Assembly: GCF_000019525.1 (NCBI RefSeq)
Contig: NC_010506.1
Coordinates: 3,782,001 to 3,846,000, forward strand
Length of the DNA stretch: 64,000 nucleotides
Direction of reading: 5' to 3'
From: Shewanella woodyi ATCC 51908
GTDB taxonomy: Bacteria > Pseudomonadota > Gammaproteobacteria > Enterobacterales > Shewanellaceae
The notes beneath the pieces were generated by a model. That model was given only the letters and a program-made list of their open reading frames with translations, was not told the DNA's origin and ran no database searches. Of the stretch, positions 16,751 to 25,475 are shown piece by piece (positions within the stretch are counted from its first letter, which is position 1; each line of letters starts with the position of its first letter). The translations under genes and the position numbers were made by a program.

Positions 16751-17824
16751 GTGGCAAATCAATTTCAGCAAGATAATCTTATCGGTCAATCGAATGCTCT
16801 ATTAGAAGTATTGGAGCATGTCTCTCAAATTGCACCTCTTTCTAAGCCAGTGCTTATTATTGGGGAACGCGGTACAGGTAAAGAGCTTATCGCAGAGCGT
16901 CTGCACTATTTATCTAAGCGTTGGGATCAAAATTTTATTAAGCTCAACTGCTCCTCCTTAAGTGAAAACTTACTCGAAAGTGAACTTTTTGGTCACGATG
17001 CTGGTGCATTTACTGGCGCGAGTAAAAAACATGAGGGCCGTTTTGAACGTGCCAATGGCGGTACCCTGTTTCTTGATGAGCTCGCCAATACCTCAGGTTT
17101 AATCCAAGAGAAGCTACTTCGTGTCATTGAATATGGCGAGTTTGAGCGAGTTGGCGGCAGCAAAACTGTACAAACAGATGTCAGACTTATCTGTGCAGCC
17201 AATGAAGATCTCCCCTCTTTAGCTGAGGCTGGTGAATTTCGTGCTGATCTACTCGACCGCTTAGCTTTCGATGTGATCACCTTGCCACCACTGAGGCACC
17301 GTACCGAGGATATCAAACCATTAGCCGAGTATTTTGCCATCGGTATGGCTAGACAACTTAAACTAGAACTGTTTGAAGGTTTCAGCCCCCATGCGATGCA
17401 GCAACTGACGGACTATGCGTGGCCTGGAAATATTCGTGAACTGAAAAACGTGGTTGAGCGAAGTGTTTATCGTAATGCAGACTCTGATTCGGCAATCGAA
17501 AATATCATTCTCGATCCTTTCGCTTCTCCCTATCGCCCAACTAAAAGAGTGAAAACCATAGAGAGGCAGCAACCAGCTGCAAGTGTAGAGGCAAACGATC
17601 AGCCAGCAGAGCCGAATAGTAAAGCTACGCAAACTTGCTCAACATTACCTCCTCAGTTCCCCATCGACTTTAAAGAACATTGCGAAGGTTTGGAGATCAC
17701 CCTACTTAAGCAAGCATTGGAAGCTGGCCAATACAATCAAAAGAAAACCGCTGAGCTATTGGGGTTAAGTTATCACCAACTTAGAGGCATTTTAAAGAAA
17801 TATAACCTGTTGGATAAGGCGTGA
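16751..17824 (+). CDS. pspF: Psp operon activator PspF (sigma-54 enhancer-binding protein)
   Basis: This 357-residue protein is an AAA+ activator without a regulatory receiver domain, as expected for PspF. It has Walker A GERGTGKE (38-45), the sigma-54 contact loop GAFTGA (85-90) and a Walker B region ending in TLFLDE. The Fis-type helix-turn-helix lies at the C-terminus (NQKKTAELLGLSYHQLRGILKKY). A linker of about 50 residues rich in Pro, Ala and Gln separates the domains. It starts with GTG at 16751. It is divergent from pspA and 80 bases upstream of sapA. Confidence 0.93.
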   Translation: MANQFQQDNLIGQSNALLEVLEHVSQIAPLSKPVLIIGERGTGKELIAERLHYLSKRWDQNFIKLNCSSLSENLLESELFGHDAGAFTGASKKHEGRFERANGGTLFLDELANTSGLIQEKLLRVIEYGEFERVGGSKTVQTDVRLICAANEDLPSLAEAGEFRADLLDRLAFDVITLPPLRHRTEDIKPLAEYFAIGMARQLKLELFEGFSPHAMQQLTDYAWPGNIRELKNVVERSVYRNADSDSAIENIILDPFASPYRPTKRVKTIERQQPAASVEANDQPAEPNSKATQTCSTLPPQFPIDFKEHCEGLEITLLKQALEAGQYNQKKTAELLGLSYHQLRGILKKYNLLDKA

Positions 17825-17906
17825 TTGGCTTTTATAGCATAAGCGCATTGCTCATCTGTTGGCAGCACTGTTAAAATGATCACTTAAGCCCAGAATAAAT
17901 GAATAT

Positions 17907-19559
17907 TTGATGAGAATGCTGATAAAGCGTCTATCGGGATACGCCACACTCACTTGCTTGGTGATACTTGCAGCAGGGTGTGGGCCCAAAAAAGTTCCGC
18001 CTGGTTTGGTCTATTGCTCTGAGGGAAACCCAGAGTCTTTTAATCCTCAGTTAGTGACCTCTGGGACCACTGTTGACGCTACATCACAGCAGATTTATAG
18101 CAGTCTAATCGATTACGATGGTAAATCTGCTCAAATTGTTCCCTCATTGGCGAGCAAATGGCAAATTAGTGATGATGAGCTTACCTACACTTTCACCCTA
18201 AGAGAGAACGTCAGCTTTCACCAATCTAGCACCTTTACACCAACGCGGTATTTTAATGCCGATGATGTGCTATTTTCTTTTAATCGCATTATCGATCCTC
18301 AGCACCCTTTTCATCTTGTTTCCAAAACGGGTTACCCCTTTTTTCAAAGTATCGGCTTTGATAAACAGATCAACCAAATCGAAAAAGTCTCAGATAATGA
18401 AGTCGCTTTTCACCTAAACACCCCAGATGCTTCATTCCTCTCTAATCTCGCTTCCGGTTTTGCCGTGATCCTTTCACAGGAGTATGCACAGATACTGGCA
18501 ACACGAGAGCAGAAAGCGCAAATAGATAGGTTACCCATTGGCACTGGGCCATTTCAGCTCAACAAATATGTTAAGAATGAGTATATTCGTTACCACAGAA
18601 ATGAGCAGTATTGGCGAACCTTGCCAAAATCAGAGCTACTGGTTTTTGATATCACCCCTAAGAGTACCTCTAGGCTAGCAAAACTTATCACTGGTGATTG
18701 CAGCGTGTCGGCGCTCCCCAAAGCCGGAGAGCTCGAAGTGGTTTTGGCTCATGATGAGCTAGAGATAGATTCTCAACCTGGTTTTAACGTCGCTTTCTGG
18801 GCTTTTAATACCCAAAAACCTCCTTTCGATGACATGAGAGTCAGGCGTGCTTTGGCTCATGCCGTCGATAGAGAAAATATTCTGCGCGCCGTATACCAAA
18901 AAACAGCAGTTAAGGCCACAGGACTTCTGCCTCCCATGTCTTGGGCATATTCGGAAAATAAACCGATTATCAATTATGATCCTCAAGAAGCCAGACGCTT
19001 ACTCGAAGAGGCGGGGATCACTGAGCTAACCATCGATATTTGGGCGATGCCTGTTGCCCGAATTTATAACCCTAATGCCCTAAAGGCTGCAGAGTTAATC
19101 CAAGCCGATTTGGCCAATATCGATGTAAAAGTGAATATAATCAGTTATGACTGGAGTGTGTTTAATCAAAAACTAAGCCAACGTGATTATGATTCTGTGC
19201 TCATTGGGTGGACCGCAGATAATAGCGACCCTGACAACTTCTTCACCCCTATTTTAAGCTGTGCATCTGTCTCATCTAGCAGTAATCGCTCCCGTTGGTG
19301 TCATCCAGATCTGGACTTAATCTTAGCTCAAGCGCGGGCAACTACGGATAGGGAGGAGAGAAAAAACTTCTACCAAGCCGCTGAAGCCATTTTTGCTTCA
19401 AAACTTCCTATGCTTCCTCTCGCTCACGCAACTAAGCTCGCCTTTAAGCATAAAGGTGTCAATGAGATGAAATTGACCCCATTTGGTGGGATCTCATTTA
19501 CTGGTACTGAGATAGAAACAAGTGAAACCACAACGGCACAAGAAGAGGCATTACAATAA
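17907..19559 (+). CDS. sapA: Peptide-binding lipoprotein of the Sap transporter
   Basis: This extracytoplasmic solute-binding protein of family 5 (550 residues) has a lipoprotein signal peptide (LAAGC, Cys25). Typical SBP-5 features follow: ESFNPQLVTSGTTVDATSQQIYSSLI and FNADDVLFSFNRI. Sap systems import or sequester peptides, including antimicrobial peptides, and have been linked to potassium uptake and putrescine export in E. coli. The stop overlaps the sapB start by one base (TAATG). It heads the sapABCDF operon behind pspF, the same order as in E. coli. A lipobox differs from the cleaved periplasmic form in E. coli. Confidence 0.88.
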   Translation: MMRMLIKRLSGYATLTCLVILAAGCGPKKVPPGLVYCSEGNPESFNPQLVTSGTTVDATSQQIYSSLIDYDGKSAQIVPSLASKWQISDDELTYTFTLRENVSFHQSSTFTPTRYFNADDVLFSFNRIIDPQHPFHLVSKTGYPFFQSIGFDKQINQIEKVSDNEVAFHLNTPDASFLSNLASGFAVILSQEYAQILATREQKAQIDRLPIGTGPFQLNKYVKNEYIRYHRNEQYWRTLPKSELLVFDITPKSTSRLAKLITGDCSVSALPKAGELEVVLAHDELEIDSQPGFNVAFWAFNTQKPPFDDMRVRRALAHAVDRENILRAVYQKTAVKATGLLPPMSWAYSENKPIINYDPQEARRLLEEAGITELTIDIWAMPVARIYNPNALKAAELIQADLANIDVKVNIISYDWSVFNQKLSQRDYDSVLIGWTADNSDPDNFFTPILSCASVSSSSNRSRWCHPDLDLILAQARATTDREERKNFYQAAEAIFASKLPMLPLAHATKLAFKHKGVNEMKLTPFGGISFTGTEIETSETTTAQEEALQ

Positions 19560-20590
19560 TGGCCCGTTACCTTTTAAGAAGACTTAACCTCTTTCTGGCG
19601 ACCTCATTAGTGCTGTTTGCCGTACTCTTTATGGTCACCAGTCAGTTTCCCGTTGAGCAAAGGTTCGCCCTTACCGGAATTCAGTCCCCAAGTGCAGAGC
19701 AGATAACCCAAATAGAGGAAGACTACAAATTAAACAGTGGTAAATTCAATCAATTTATCGCTTACCTGCAGCAAAGACTTGGCGGAAACCTTGGTATCTC
19801 TGCCACCTCACAGCGCCCTGTTGCAGATGAGTTAGCATCGGTGCTGCCTGCCTCATTTGAGCTAGCTGCCGTGGCAGGTTTTTTAGCACTGGCATTTGGA
19901 TTACCACTTGGGATTTTAGCATCACTTAGTCGACATAAAGTCACCCAACATACCATTATGGCCATCACGTTAACGGGCTACTCTATCCCAGTGTTCTGGC
20001 TTGGACTCACTCTCTCGTTGTGGTTTGGCGTACAGTTAGGCTGGTTACCTATTTCAGGCAGACTTAATCTGCTCTATGAGATAGAACCTGTCACAGGCTT
20101 TATTCTTATTGATACCTTAATATCCAGCTCTCCCTATAGCACCTCGGCTTTCCTTGATGCTCTGCTGCACATTATTTTGCCCGCAGTGACACTGGCAGTC
20201 TTACCTTTTACAGTTGTAGTTAGGATCACCCGCGCAGCCATGATATCCATTATGGAGCAAACCTATATCAAAGCTGCAGAGGCCAGAGGATTACACACTT
20301 CACGAATTGTACTGCGTCATGCTCTGCCCAATGCGTTGATCCCTGTGATTAAAAACCTAGGGTTAATGCTAGGCACATTTGCCAGTTACGCCATCGTAGT
20401 AGAGGTGATCTTCTCATGGCCTGGCGTCGGCGCTTGGTTAGTTTCGGGAATTTATCAACGTGACTACACTGCAATACAGGGAGGTGTGCTTGCCGTGGCA
20501 TTAATCATCATCTTCTTAAGTATTATGATAGAGGTCTTACACACGACCATGAACCCCTTGAGCAGGAAAGAACTCTATGCCTCAAATTAA
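19559..20590 (+). CDS. sapB: Sap transporter permease B
   Basis: This 343-residue inner membrane permease of the OppB/DppB type has an N-terminal membrane segment, a periplasmic loop, and a BPD_transp_1 domain. The EAA loop is EQTYIKAAEARGLHTSRIVLRHALPNALIP. It partners with SapC in the channel. The start overlaps the sapA stop, and its stop lies 14 bases inside sapC, indicating translational coupling. Confidence 0.9.
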   Translation: MARYLLRRLNLFLATSLVLFAVLFMVTSQFPVEQRFALTGIQSPSAEQITQIEEDYKLNSGKFNQFIAYLQQRLGGNLGISATSQRPVADELASVLPASFELAAVAGFLALAFGLPLGILASLSRHKVTQHTIMAITLTGYSIPVFWLGLTLSLWFGVQLGWLPISGRLNLLYEIEPVTGFILIDTLISSSPYSTSAFLDALLHIILPAVTLAVLPFTVVVRITRAAMISIMEQTYIKAAEARGLHTSRIVLRHALPNALIPVIKNLGLMLGTFASYAIVVEVIFSWPGVGAWLVSGIYQRDYTAIQGGVLAVALIIIFLSIMIEVLHTTMNPLSRKELYASN

Positions 20591-21467
20591 GATCTATCAG
20601 GGAGATGAGATCCCCTCCCCCATGCTCAAGATCTGGCACACTTTTGCAGATAATCCATTTGCATTTGCTGGTTTATGGGCTGTTGTTGGTTTTCTTCTAC
20701 TGGCCGTTTTTGGTCCGTTTATCGCACCCTACTCACCTGAACACCAAGATCCCCATGCGCTACTTCTAGCGCCATCTTGGGATCCTGCAGGGACAGTCGA
20801 ACACTTTCTTGGAACCGACGATCTAGGTAGGGATATCTTTAGCCGTCTCCTTCATGGCGCGCACCTCACCTTTGGTGTAGCACTCGGAATTGTATTGACC
20901 TCACTGGTACTTGGTTTCATCATAGGTTCAATCTCCGGCATGATGAAAGGGCTAAAATCCAGTATTTTGAGCCATCTTCTCGATGCTCTACTCTCTATTC
21001 CCTCTCTGTTAATGGCTATCTTGGTTGTGGCTGTTATGGGTCCGGGACTTAATAATGTATTTTGGGCGGTGGGGATCGCACTGACCCCCCAGTTTGTTCG
21101 TGCCATACATCAAGCGATACATGAAGAACTTCAAAAAGAGTATGTCAAAGCGGCAAAACTTGATGGTGCTAACCCCATTCAGATATTTTGGTATGTCATC
21201 ATGCCAAATGTCTGGGATACGGTTATCATCCAAACGACCTTAGGGATCTCTGCGGCGATATTGGATATTGCTGCGCTAGGCTTTCTAAATTTAGGGGCTC
21301 AAGCACCGAGTCCAGAGTGGGGGGCGATGGTATCTCAGGGAATGGATAACATTTTAACAGCGCCTTGGACTGTAACAATTCCAGGTGTAGCCATTCTGTG
21401 TAGCGTTCTTGCAATTAATTTAGTCGGTGACGGCTTACGGTCGGCACTGTCGCCGATCAATAACTAA
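20577..21467 (+). CDS. sapC: Sap transporter permease C
   Basis: This is the second permease (296 residues, OppC/DppC type). It has the N-terminal OppC-like segment DNPFAFAGLWAVVGFLLLAVFGPFIAPY, the characteristic LGTDDLGRDIFSRLLHGAHLTFGVAL and an EAA loop LQKEYVKAAKLDGANPIQIF. It overlaps sapB by 14 bases and is 11 bases upstream of sapD. Confidence 0.9.
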   Translation: MPQIKIYQGDEIPSPMLKIWHTFADNPFAFAGLWAVVGFLLLAVFGPFIAPYSPEHQDPHALLLAPSWDPAGTVEHFLGTDDLGRDIFSRLLHGAHLTFGVALGIVLTSLVLGFIIGSISGMMKGLKSSILSHLLDALLSIPSLLMAILVVAVMGPGLNNVFWAVGIALTPQFVRAIHQAIHEELQKEYVKAAKLDGANPIQIFWYVIMPNVWDTVIIQTTLGISAAILDIAALGFLNLGAQAPSPEWGAMVSQGMDNILTAPWTVTIPGVAILCSVLAINLVGDGLRSALSPINN

Positions 21468-21478
21468 CTCTTAATATT

Positions 21479-22492
21479 ATGCCTTTACTCGATATAAGAA
21501 ACTTAACCATAGAGCTCGACACCCCTCACGGCCGTGTTAAAGCTCTTGAACGAGTCAGCCTAACGGTTAACCCAGCAGAGGTACATGGACTCGTTGGTGA
21601 ATCAGGCTCTGGCCGTAGCCTACTGGCTCGCGCAATTTTAGGGATCCCTGGACATAACTGGAGCATTACTGCCGACCGCATGATGTGGGATGGGCGTAAC
21701 TTGCTGGAGATGAGCCCAAAACAGCGACGTAACTTAATGGGAAGCGAGATATCCATGATATTTCAAGACCCATCGAGTAGCCTAGATCCTGTGATCAGTA
21801 TCGGCGATCAGCTCATTGAAGCGATGCCATCCCATAAAAACATCCCCTTTTGGCGCAGAGGCAAAAAGAGAAAACAGACAGCCGAGAAGTGGCTGCACAA
21901 GGTCGGCATAAAAAACACTGACAGAGTGATGTCCAGCTATGCATGGGAACTCTCTGAAGGTGAGTGCCAAAAGGTCATGATAGCGATGGCTGTCGCCAAT
22001 CAACCCCGCTTACTCATCGCAGATGAGCCAACAAACTCGATGGAAGTACAGACTCAAGCTCAGATCTTCAGGCTCTTGAGTAAACTTAATCAACTTCAGG
22101 GCGTATCAATACTGCTCATAAGTCATGAGCTAGAGACACTCTCTATGTGGTGCGATCAACTCTCAGTGATGTATTGTGGCCAGGTTATGGAATCGGGCCC
22201 CACATCAGAGATAGTTGAACGCCCTTTTCACCCCTACACAAAAACACTTTTGGACAATATTCCGAACTATTCAGGCACTATGAATCACAAAAGTATGATG
22301 CCTACCCTACCGGGATCGGCACCAGCCCTACAGCATCTCCCTATCGGATGCCGGCTAGGTCCAAGATGTCCAGAAGCACAAAAAAAATGTGTGAATAAGC
22401 CCAATTTATGTCACAAAAAGAACCGCTATTTCGCATGCCATTTTCCGTATCATGAAGAGCAATGTAATGACGACTCCACTCCTTCAAGTTAA
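21479..22492 (+). CDS. sapD: Sap transporter ATPase D
   Basis: This 337-residue ABC ATPase has Walker A GESGSGRS, an unusual signature LSEGECQ in place of LSGGQ, and Walker B RLLIADEP. The C-terminal oligopeptide-type extension contains a four-cysteine pattern (CRLGPRCPEAQKKC ... C). The altered signature and Arg in the Walker A match E. coli-type SapD rather than decay. It works with SapF, whose start overlaps. Confidence 0.9.
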   Translation: MPLLDIRNLTIELDTPHGRVKALERVSLTVNPAEVHGLVGESGSGRSLLARAILGIPGHNWSITADRMMWDGRNLLEMSPKQRRNLMGSEISMIFQDPSSSLDPVISIGDQLIEAMPSHKNIPFWRRGKKRKQTAEKWLHKVGIKNTDRVMSSYAWELSEGECQKVMIAMAVANQPRLLIADEPTNSMEVQTQAQIFRLLSKLNQLQGVSILLISHELETLSMWCDQLSVMYCGQVMESGPTSEIVERPFHPYTKTLLDNIPNYSGTMNHKSMMPTLPGSAPALQHLPIGCRLGPRCPEAQKKCVNKPNLCHKKNRYFACHFPYHEEQCNDDSTPSS

Positions 22493-23255
22493 TGAGTTAA
22501 GTAAGCGTTTTGATACTGGTTACAGAAGATTCAAGCGAACCTACAATCAAGCCCTGCACCCAGTATCATTTGTCTTAAACAGGGGGGAAACCTTGGCTGT
22601 TGTGGGCGAAGCTGGCTCAGGAAAAAGTACACTGGCGCGTATTCTTGTGGGTGCAGAGGATAGAACAACTGGCGATATCTTATTTGAAGGTGAAGCCTTA
22701 GAGTTAAGAAACCTCAAGCAGAGATGTAAGTTAATCAGGATGATTTTCCAAGATCCTAACACCTCATTAAACCCCAGGTTAACCATAGGTGAACTGCTTG
22801 ACGAGCCTCTCAAATTCAACACCAATCTTGACGTCAAAGAGCGTAAAGCTCAGGTGATAGACAGATTAAAAAAAGTGGGATTGCTGCCTGAGCATGCCGA
22901 GTTTTATCCTCATATGATCTCTGAGGGGATGAAACAGCGTGTCGCTGTTGCCCGGGCTCTCATGCTCAACCCTAAAATAATCATTGCCGATGAAGCCTTG
23001 ACTGCGCTCGACCTTTCGGTACGTTCACAAATATTGAATTTACTACTGAAACTCCAAAAAGAGATGGGACTTTCCTATATTTTTGTATCCCATAACCTAA
23101 ATATTATTAAACATTTCAGTGATAAAATAATGGTATTACACAAAGGTGAGATGGTTGAAAAAGCCACAACAGAGGATCTGTTTAATTCACCACAACATGA
23201 ATACACACAAAGACTTATTCAAGAGCAAGATCTACTTAATCATAAGCGGGGCTAA
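22467..23255 (+). CDS. sapF: Sap transporter ATPase F
   Basis: This second ATPase of the Sap system has Walker A GEAGSGKST, Q-loop MIFQDPNTSLNPR, a modified signature (ISEGMKQR) and Walker B KIIIADEAL. The ATG at 22467 (MTTPLLQVNELSK) is chosen by comparison with SapF; the frame is open five codons further, at 22452. Either way it overlaps sapD. It ends the sap operon; no clear terminator follows. Confidence 0.88.
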   Translation: MTTPLLQVNELSKRFDTGYRRFKRTYNQALHPVSFVLNRGETLAVVGEAGSGKSTLARILVGAEDRTTGDILFEGEALELRNLKQRCKLIRMIFQDPNTSLNPRLTIGELLDEPLKFNTNLDVKERKAQVIDRLKKVGLLPEHAEFYPHMISEGMKQRVAVARALMLNPKIIIADEALTALDLSVRSQILNLLLKLQKEMGLSYIFVSHNLNIIKHFSDKIMVLHKGEMVEKATTEDLFNSPQHEYTQRLIQEQDLLNHKRG

Positions 23256-23365
23256 TAGTATAACTGCTCCAACCACTCGCTATTTCAGGATTTTTAATCA
23301 AAAAAAAGTGCCTTTTACCCTTTGATTAATTATCCTATCGTCACTTTTTTAAGAGAAGCAGAAAA

Positions 23366-24568
23366 ATGATAATCAAACCTAAAACACGTGGCTTTATCTG
23401 TACCACCACTCACCCTGTTGGTTGTGAAGCTAATGTACTCGAACAGATCAATACAACTAAAGCGAAAGGTCCAATTACCAACGGCCCTAAAAAAGTATTA
23501 GTTATCGGTTCTTCTAGTGGCTATGGTCTATCTTCACGTATCGCTGCCGCCTTTGGCAGTGGCGCTGCAACTCTTGGTGTCTTTTTTGAAAAGCCAGGCA
23601 CTGAGAAAAAGCCTGGTACAGCGGGTTGGTATAACTCAGCCGCATTCGACAAGTTTGCAAAAGCAGATGGCCTTTACTCTAAGAGCATCAATGGCGATGC
23701 ATTTAGCCATGAAGCTAAACAGAAAGCGATCGATCTTATAAAAGCTGACCTTGGCCAAATCGACATGGTTGTCTACTCACTTGCCTCCCCTGTACGTAAG
23801 CTACCGGACTCAGGCGAGCTAATTCGCTCATCACTTAAGCCTATTGGTGAAACCTACACAGCAACAGCGGTGGACACTAATAAAGACCTGATCATTGAAA
23901 CCAGTGTTGAGCCTGCTAGCGAGCAAGAGATCCAAGACACAGTCACCGTAATGGGTGGAGAGGATTGGGAATTATGGTTAGCAGCACTATCTGATGCCGG
24001 TGTACTGGCCGACGGCTGTAAAACTGTCGCCTACAGCTATATCGGTACCGAGCTTACTTGGCCTATCTACTGGCATGGCGCGCTTGGTAAAGCCAAAATG
24101 GATCTAGACCGCGCAGCTAAAGCACTGGATGAGAAACTATCAACAACAGGTGGTAGCGCTAACGTTGCAGTACTTAAGAGCGTCGTCACCCAAGCAAGCT
24201 CTGCTATTCCCGTTATGCCTCTTTATATCGCAATGGTATTTAAGAAGATGCGTGAAGAGGGTCTGCACGAAGGCTGTATGGAGCAGATAAACCGTATGTT
24301 TGCGGAGCGCTTATACCGTGAAGACGGTCAAGCACCTCAAGTGGACGATGCGAACCGTCTTCGCCTTGATGATTGGGAACTTCGTGAAGAGATCCAGCAG
24401 CACTGTCGTGACTTGTGGCCATCGGTAACTACCGAGAACTTAAGCGAGCTTACTGACTACCGTGAATACAAGGATGAGTTCTTGAAGCTATTTGGTTTCG
24501 GTGTCGAAGGTGTTGATTATGATGCCGATGTTAACCCAGAGGTTAACTTTGACGTTGAACAGTTTTAA
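23366..24568 (+). CDS. fabV: Enoyl-ACP reductase, FabV type
   Basis: FabV reduces trans-2-enoyl-ACP with NADH in the last step of fatty acid elongation and is largely triclosan-resistant. The 400-residue length, N-terminus [20 protein letters not shown], the cofactor loop [13 protein letters not shown] and the Tyr-X8-Lys active site in [10 protein letters not shown] are all typical. It is monocistronic, with its own terminator. It sits directly after sapF, the place of fabI in E. coli. Confidence 0.95.
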   Translation: MIIKPKTRGFICTTTHPVGCEANVLEQINTTKAKGPITNGPKKVLVIGSSSGYGLSSRIAAAFGSGAATLGVFFEKPGTEKKPGTAGWYNSAAFDKFAKADGLYSKSINGDAFSHEAKQKAIDLIKADLGQIDMVVYSLASPVRKLPDSGELIRSSLKPIGETYTATAVDTNKDLIIETSVEPASEQEIQDTVTVMGGEDWELWLAALSDAGVLADGCKTVAYSYIGTELTWPIYWHGALGKAKMDLDRAAKALDEKLSTTGGSANVAVLKSVVTQASSAIPVMPLYIAMVFKKMREEGLHEGCMEQINRMFAERLYREDGQAPQVDDANRLRLDDWELREEIQQHCRDLWPSVTTENLSELTDYREYKDEFLKLFGFGVEGVDYDADVNPEVNFDVEQF

Positions 24569-24603
24569 AAACAGCCAAATAAACTGTACAAAATAAAAAC
24601 TAA

Positions 24604-24640
24604 GGTGCGTTACTTCAAAAAGTAGCGCATTTTTTTTATT
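24604..24640 (+). terminator. Terminator of fabV
   Basis: The stem GTGCGTTACTT / AAGTAGCGCA around CAAA is followed by eight T residues. Confidence 0.85.
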
Positions 24641-24711
24641 TTAAGTTCCTCATTTGAAAGTAATAATCTAAAATCCGCGCTTCTTACTTATGCCAATAAA
24701 GGTAATAAAAA

Positions 24712-24921
24712 ATGAAAATTAGTGCTCGCAATTCATTGAACGGAAAAATCAAATCAATCGCTGAAGGTTCAGTGAACAATGAAGTGGTTATTGAACTTGC
24801 ACCAGGTGTAGAGATCACTTCTGTAGTGACTAAAGCATCATGTGAAAGTTTAGGTCTTGTTGTTGGTGGCAGCGCTTACGCTATCATCAAAGCAAGCAAC
24901 GTAATGGTTGCTGTAGATTAA
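24712..24921 (+). CDS. Molybdopterin/molybdate-binding TOBE (Mop) protein
   Basis: This is a 69-residue protein made of a single TOBE/Mop domain (ISARNSLNGKIKSIAEGSVNNEVVIEL ... ASCESLGLVVGGSAYAIIKASNVMVAVD). Such molbindins oligomerise and store or buffer molybdate. No mod or moa genes are adjacent. AATAAAGGTAA lies before the ATG. A MITE begins two bases after its stop codon. Confidence 0.88.
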   Translation: MKISARNSLNGKIKSIAEGSVNNEVVIELAPGVEITSVVTKASCESLGLVVGGSAYAIIKASNVMVAVD

Positions 24922-24922
24922 C

Positions 24923-25187
24923 ATACCCAAGCTACCTCAAGATGCTCATTTCAGAGCTCCCGTAGGATAGCTGAACAAGGCAGTGATTGAGGAGAATGGT
25001 TATTCCCTTGTTGATATCACTAACGCAGTGCAGCGGTTCTACGGGAACTCCCGAAGGGCATGGCGAGAAGCAACATTTTTCTGTGTTATGAAATATTGAA
25101 TTAGAATAACTAGTCCTACTATTTCATGCCTTGAACTCTGTCACTTCTCGACATGCTGAACCCTGCACCTTGAAGTTGTTTGGGTAT
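24923..25187. mobile_element. MITE, family 2, short copy (265 bp)
   Basis: It begins ATACCCAAGCTACCTC and ends GAAGTTGTTTGGGTAT, imperfect inverted termini of about 23 bp (consensus ATACCCAARCWACYTCAAGRTGC). TA at the tips suggests a TA target, as for Tc1/IS630-like transposition; that is inferred. It codes for nothing. The same sequence, in opposite orientation and with two extra blocks, is at 63018-63481. Confidence 0.85.
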
Positions 25188-25210
25188 AATAACAAGCGTT
25201 ATTGCTTTTC

Positions 25211-25240
25211 AATGCAATATACTGAAAAGTATATTGCATT
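25211..25240. other. Perfect 13-bp hairpin with GAAA loop
   Basis: AATGCAATATACT and its exact complement flank a GAAA tetraloop. No T run follows on either strand, so it is not a normal terminator. It lies 24 bases outside the MITE, in the 250-bp gap before the ppiD terminator. Apart from this hairpin and the terminator, 25188-25475 shows nothing. Confidence 0.7.
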
Positions 25241-25424
25241 ATCTCCCCTCCCCCCACTAACCCAGTCCTCATAATAGTCCTCAGCTCAAACAAGATAAGC
25301 CTCACAGCTCCGCTTACCCTTTGCTTACTTCATTAGTGATTAAGCTAGAAATAGCAAAGAGATCCGTGGAGGAAATGACGAAAAATGTCTGGAACCTTAT
25401 TTATCAACAAATAGGGCCATGTGC

Positions 25425-25455
25425 AAAAAAGGTCAGCAGATGCTGACCTTTTTAT
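25425..25455. terminator. Bidirectional terminator downstream of ppiD
   Basis: The stem AAGGTCAGCA / TGCTGACCTT around GA has A and T runs on both sides. It ends the minus-strand ppiD transcript. Confidence 0.85.
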
Positions 25456-25475
25456 TGGGTTAGTGCTTACTCAAT

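Noticed and set aside
21479..23255. Decay of SapD/SapF because of non-canonical ABC signatures
   Set aside because: LSEGECQ and ISEGMKQR correspond to the altered signatures of functional E. coli SapD/SapF-type proteins; other motifs are intact.
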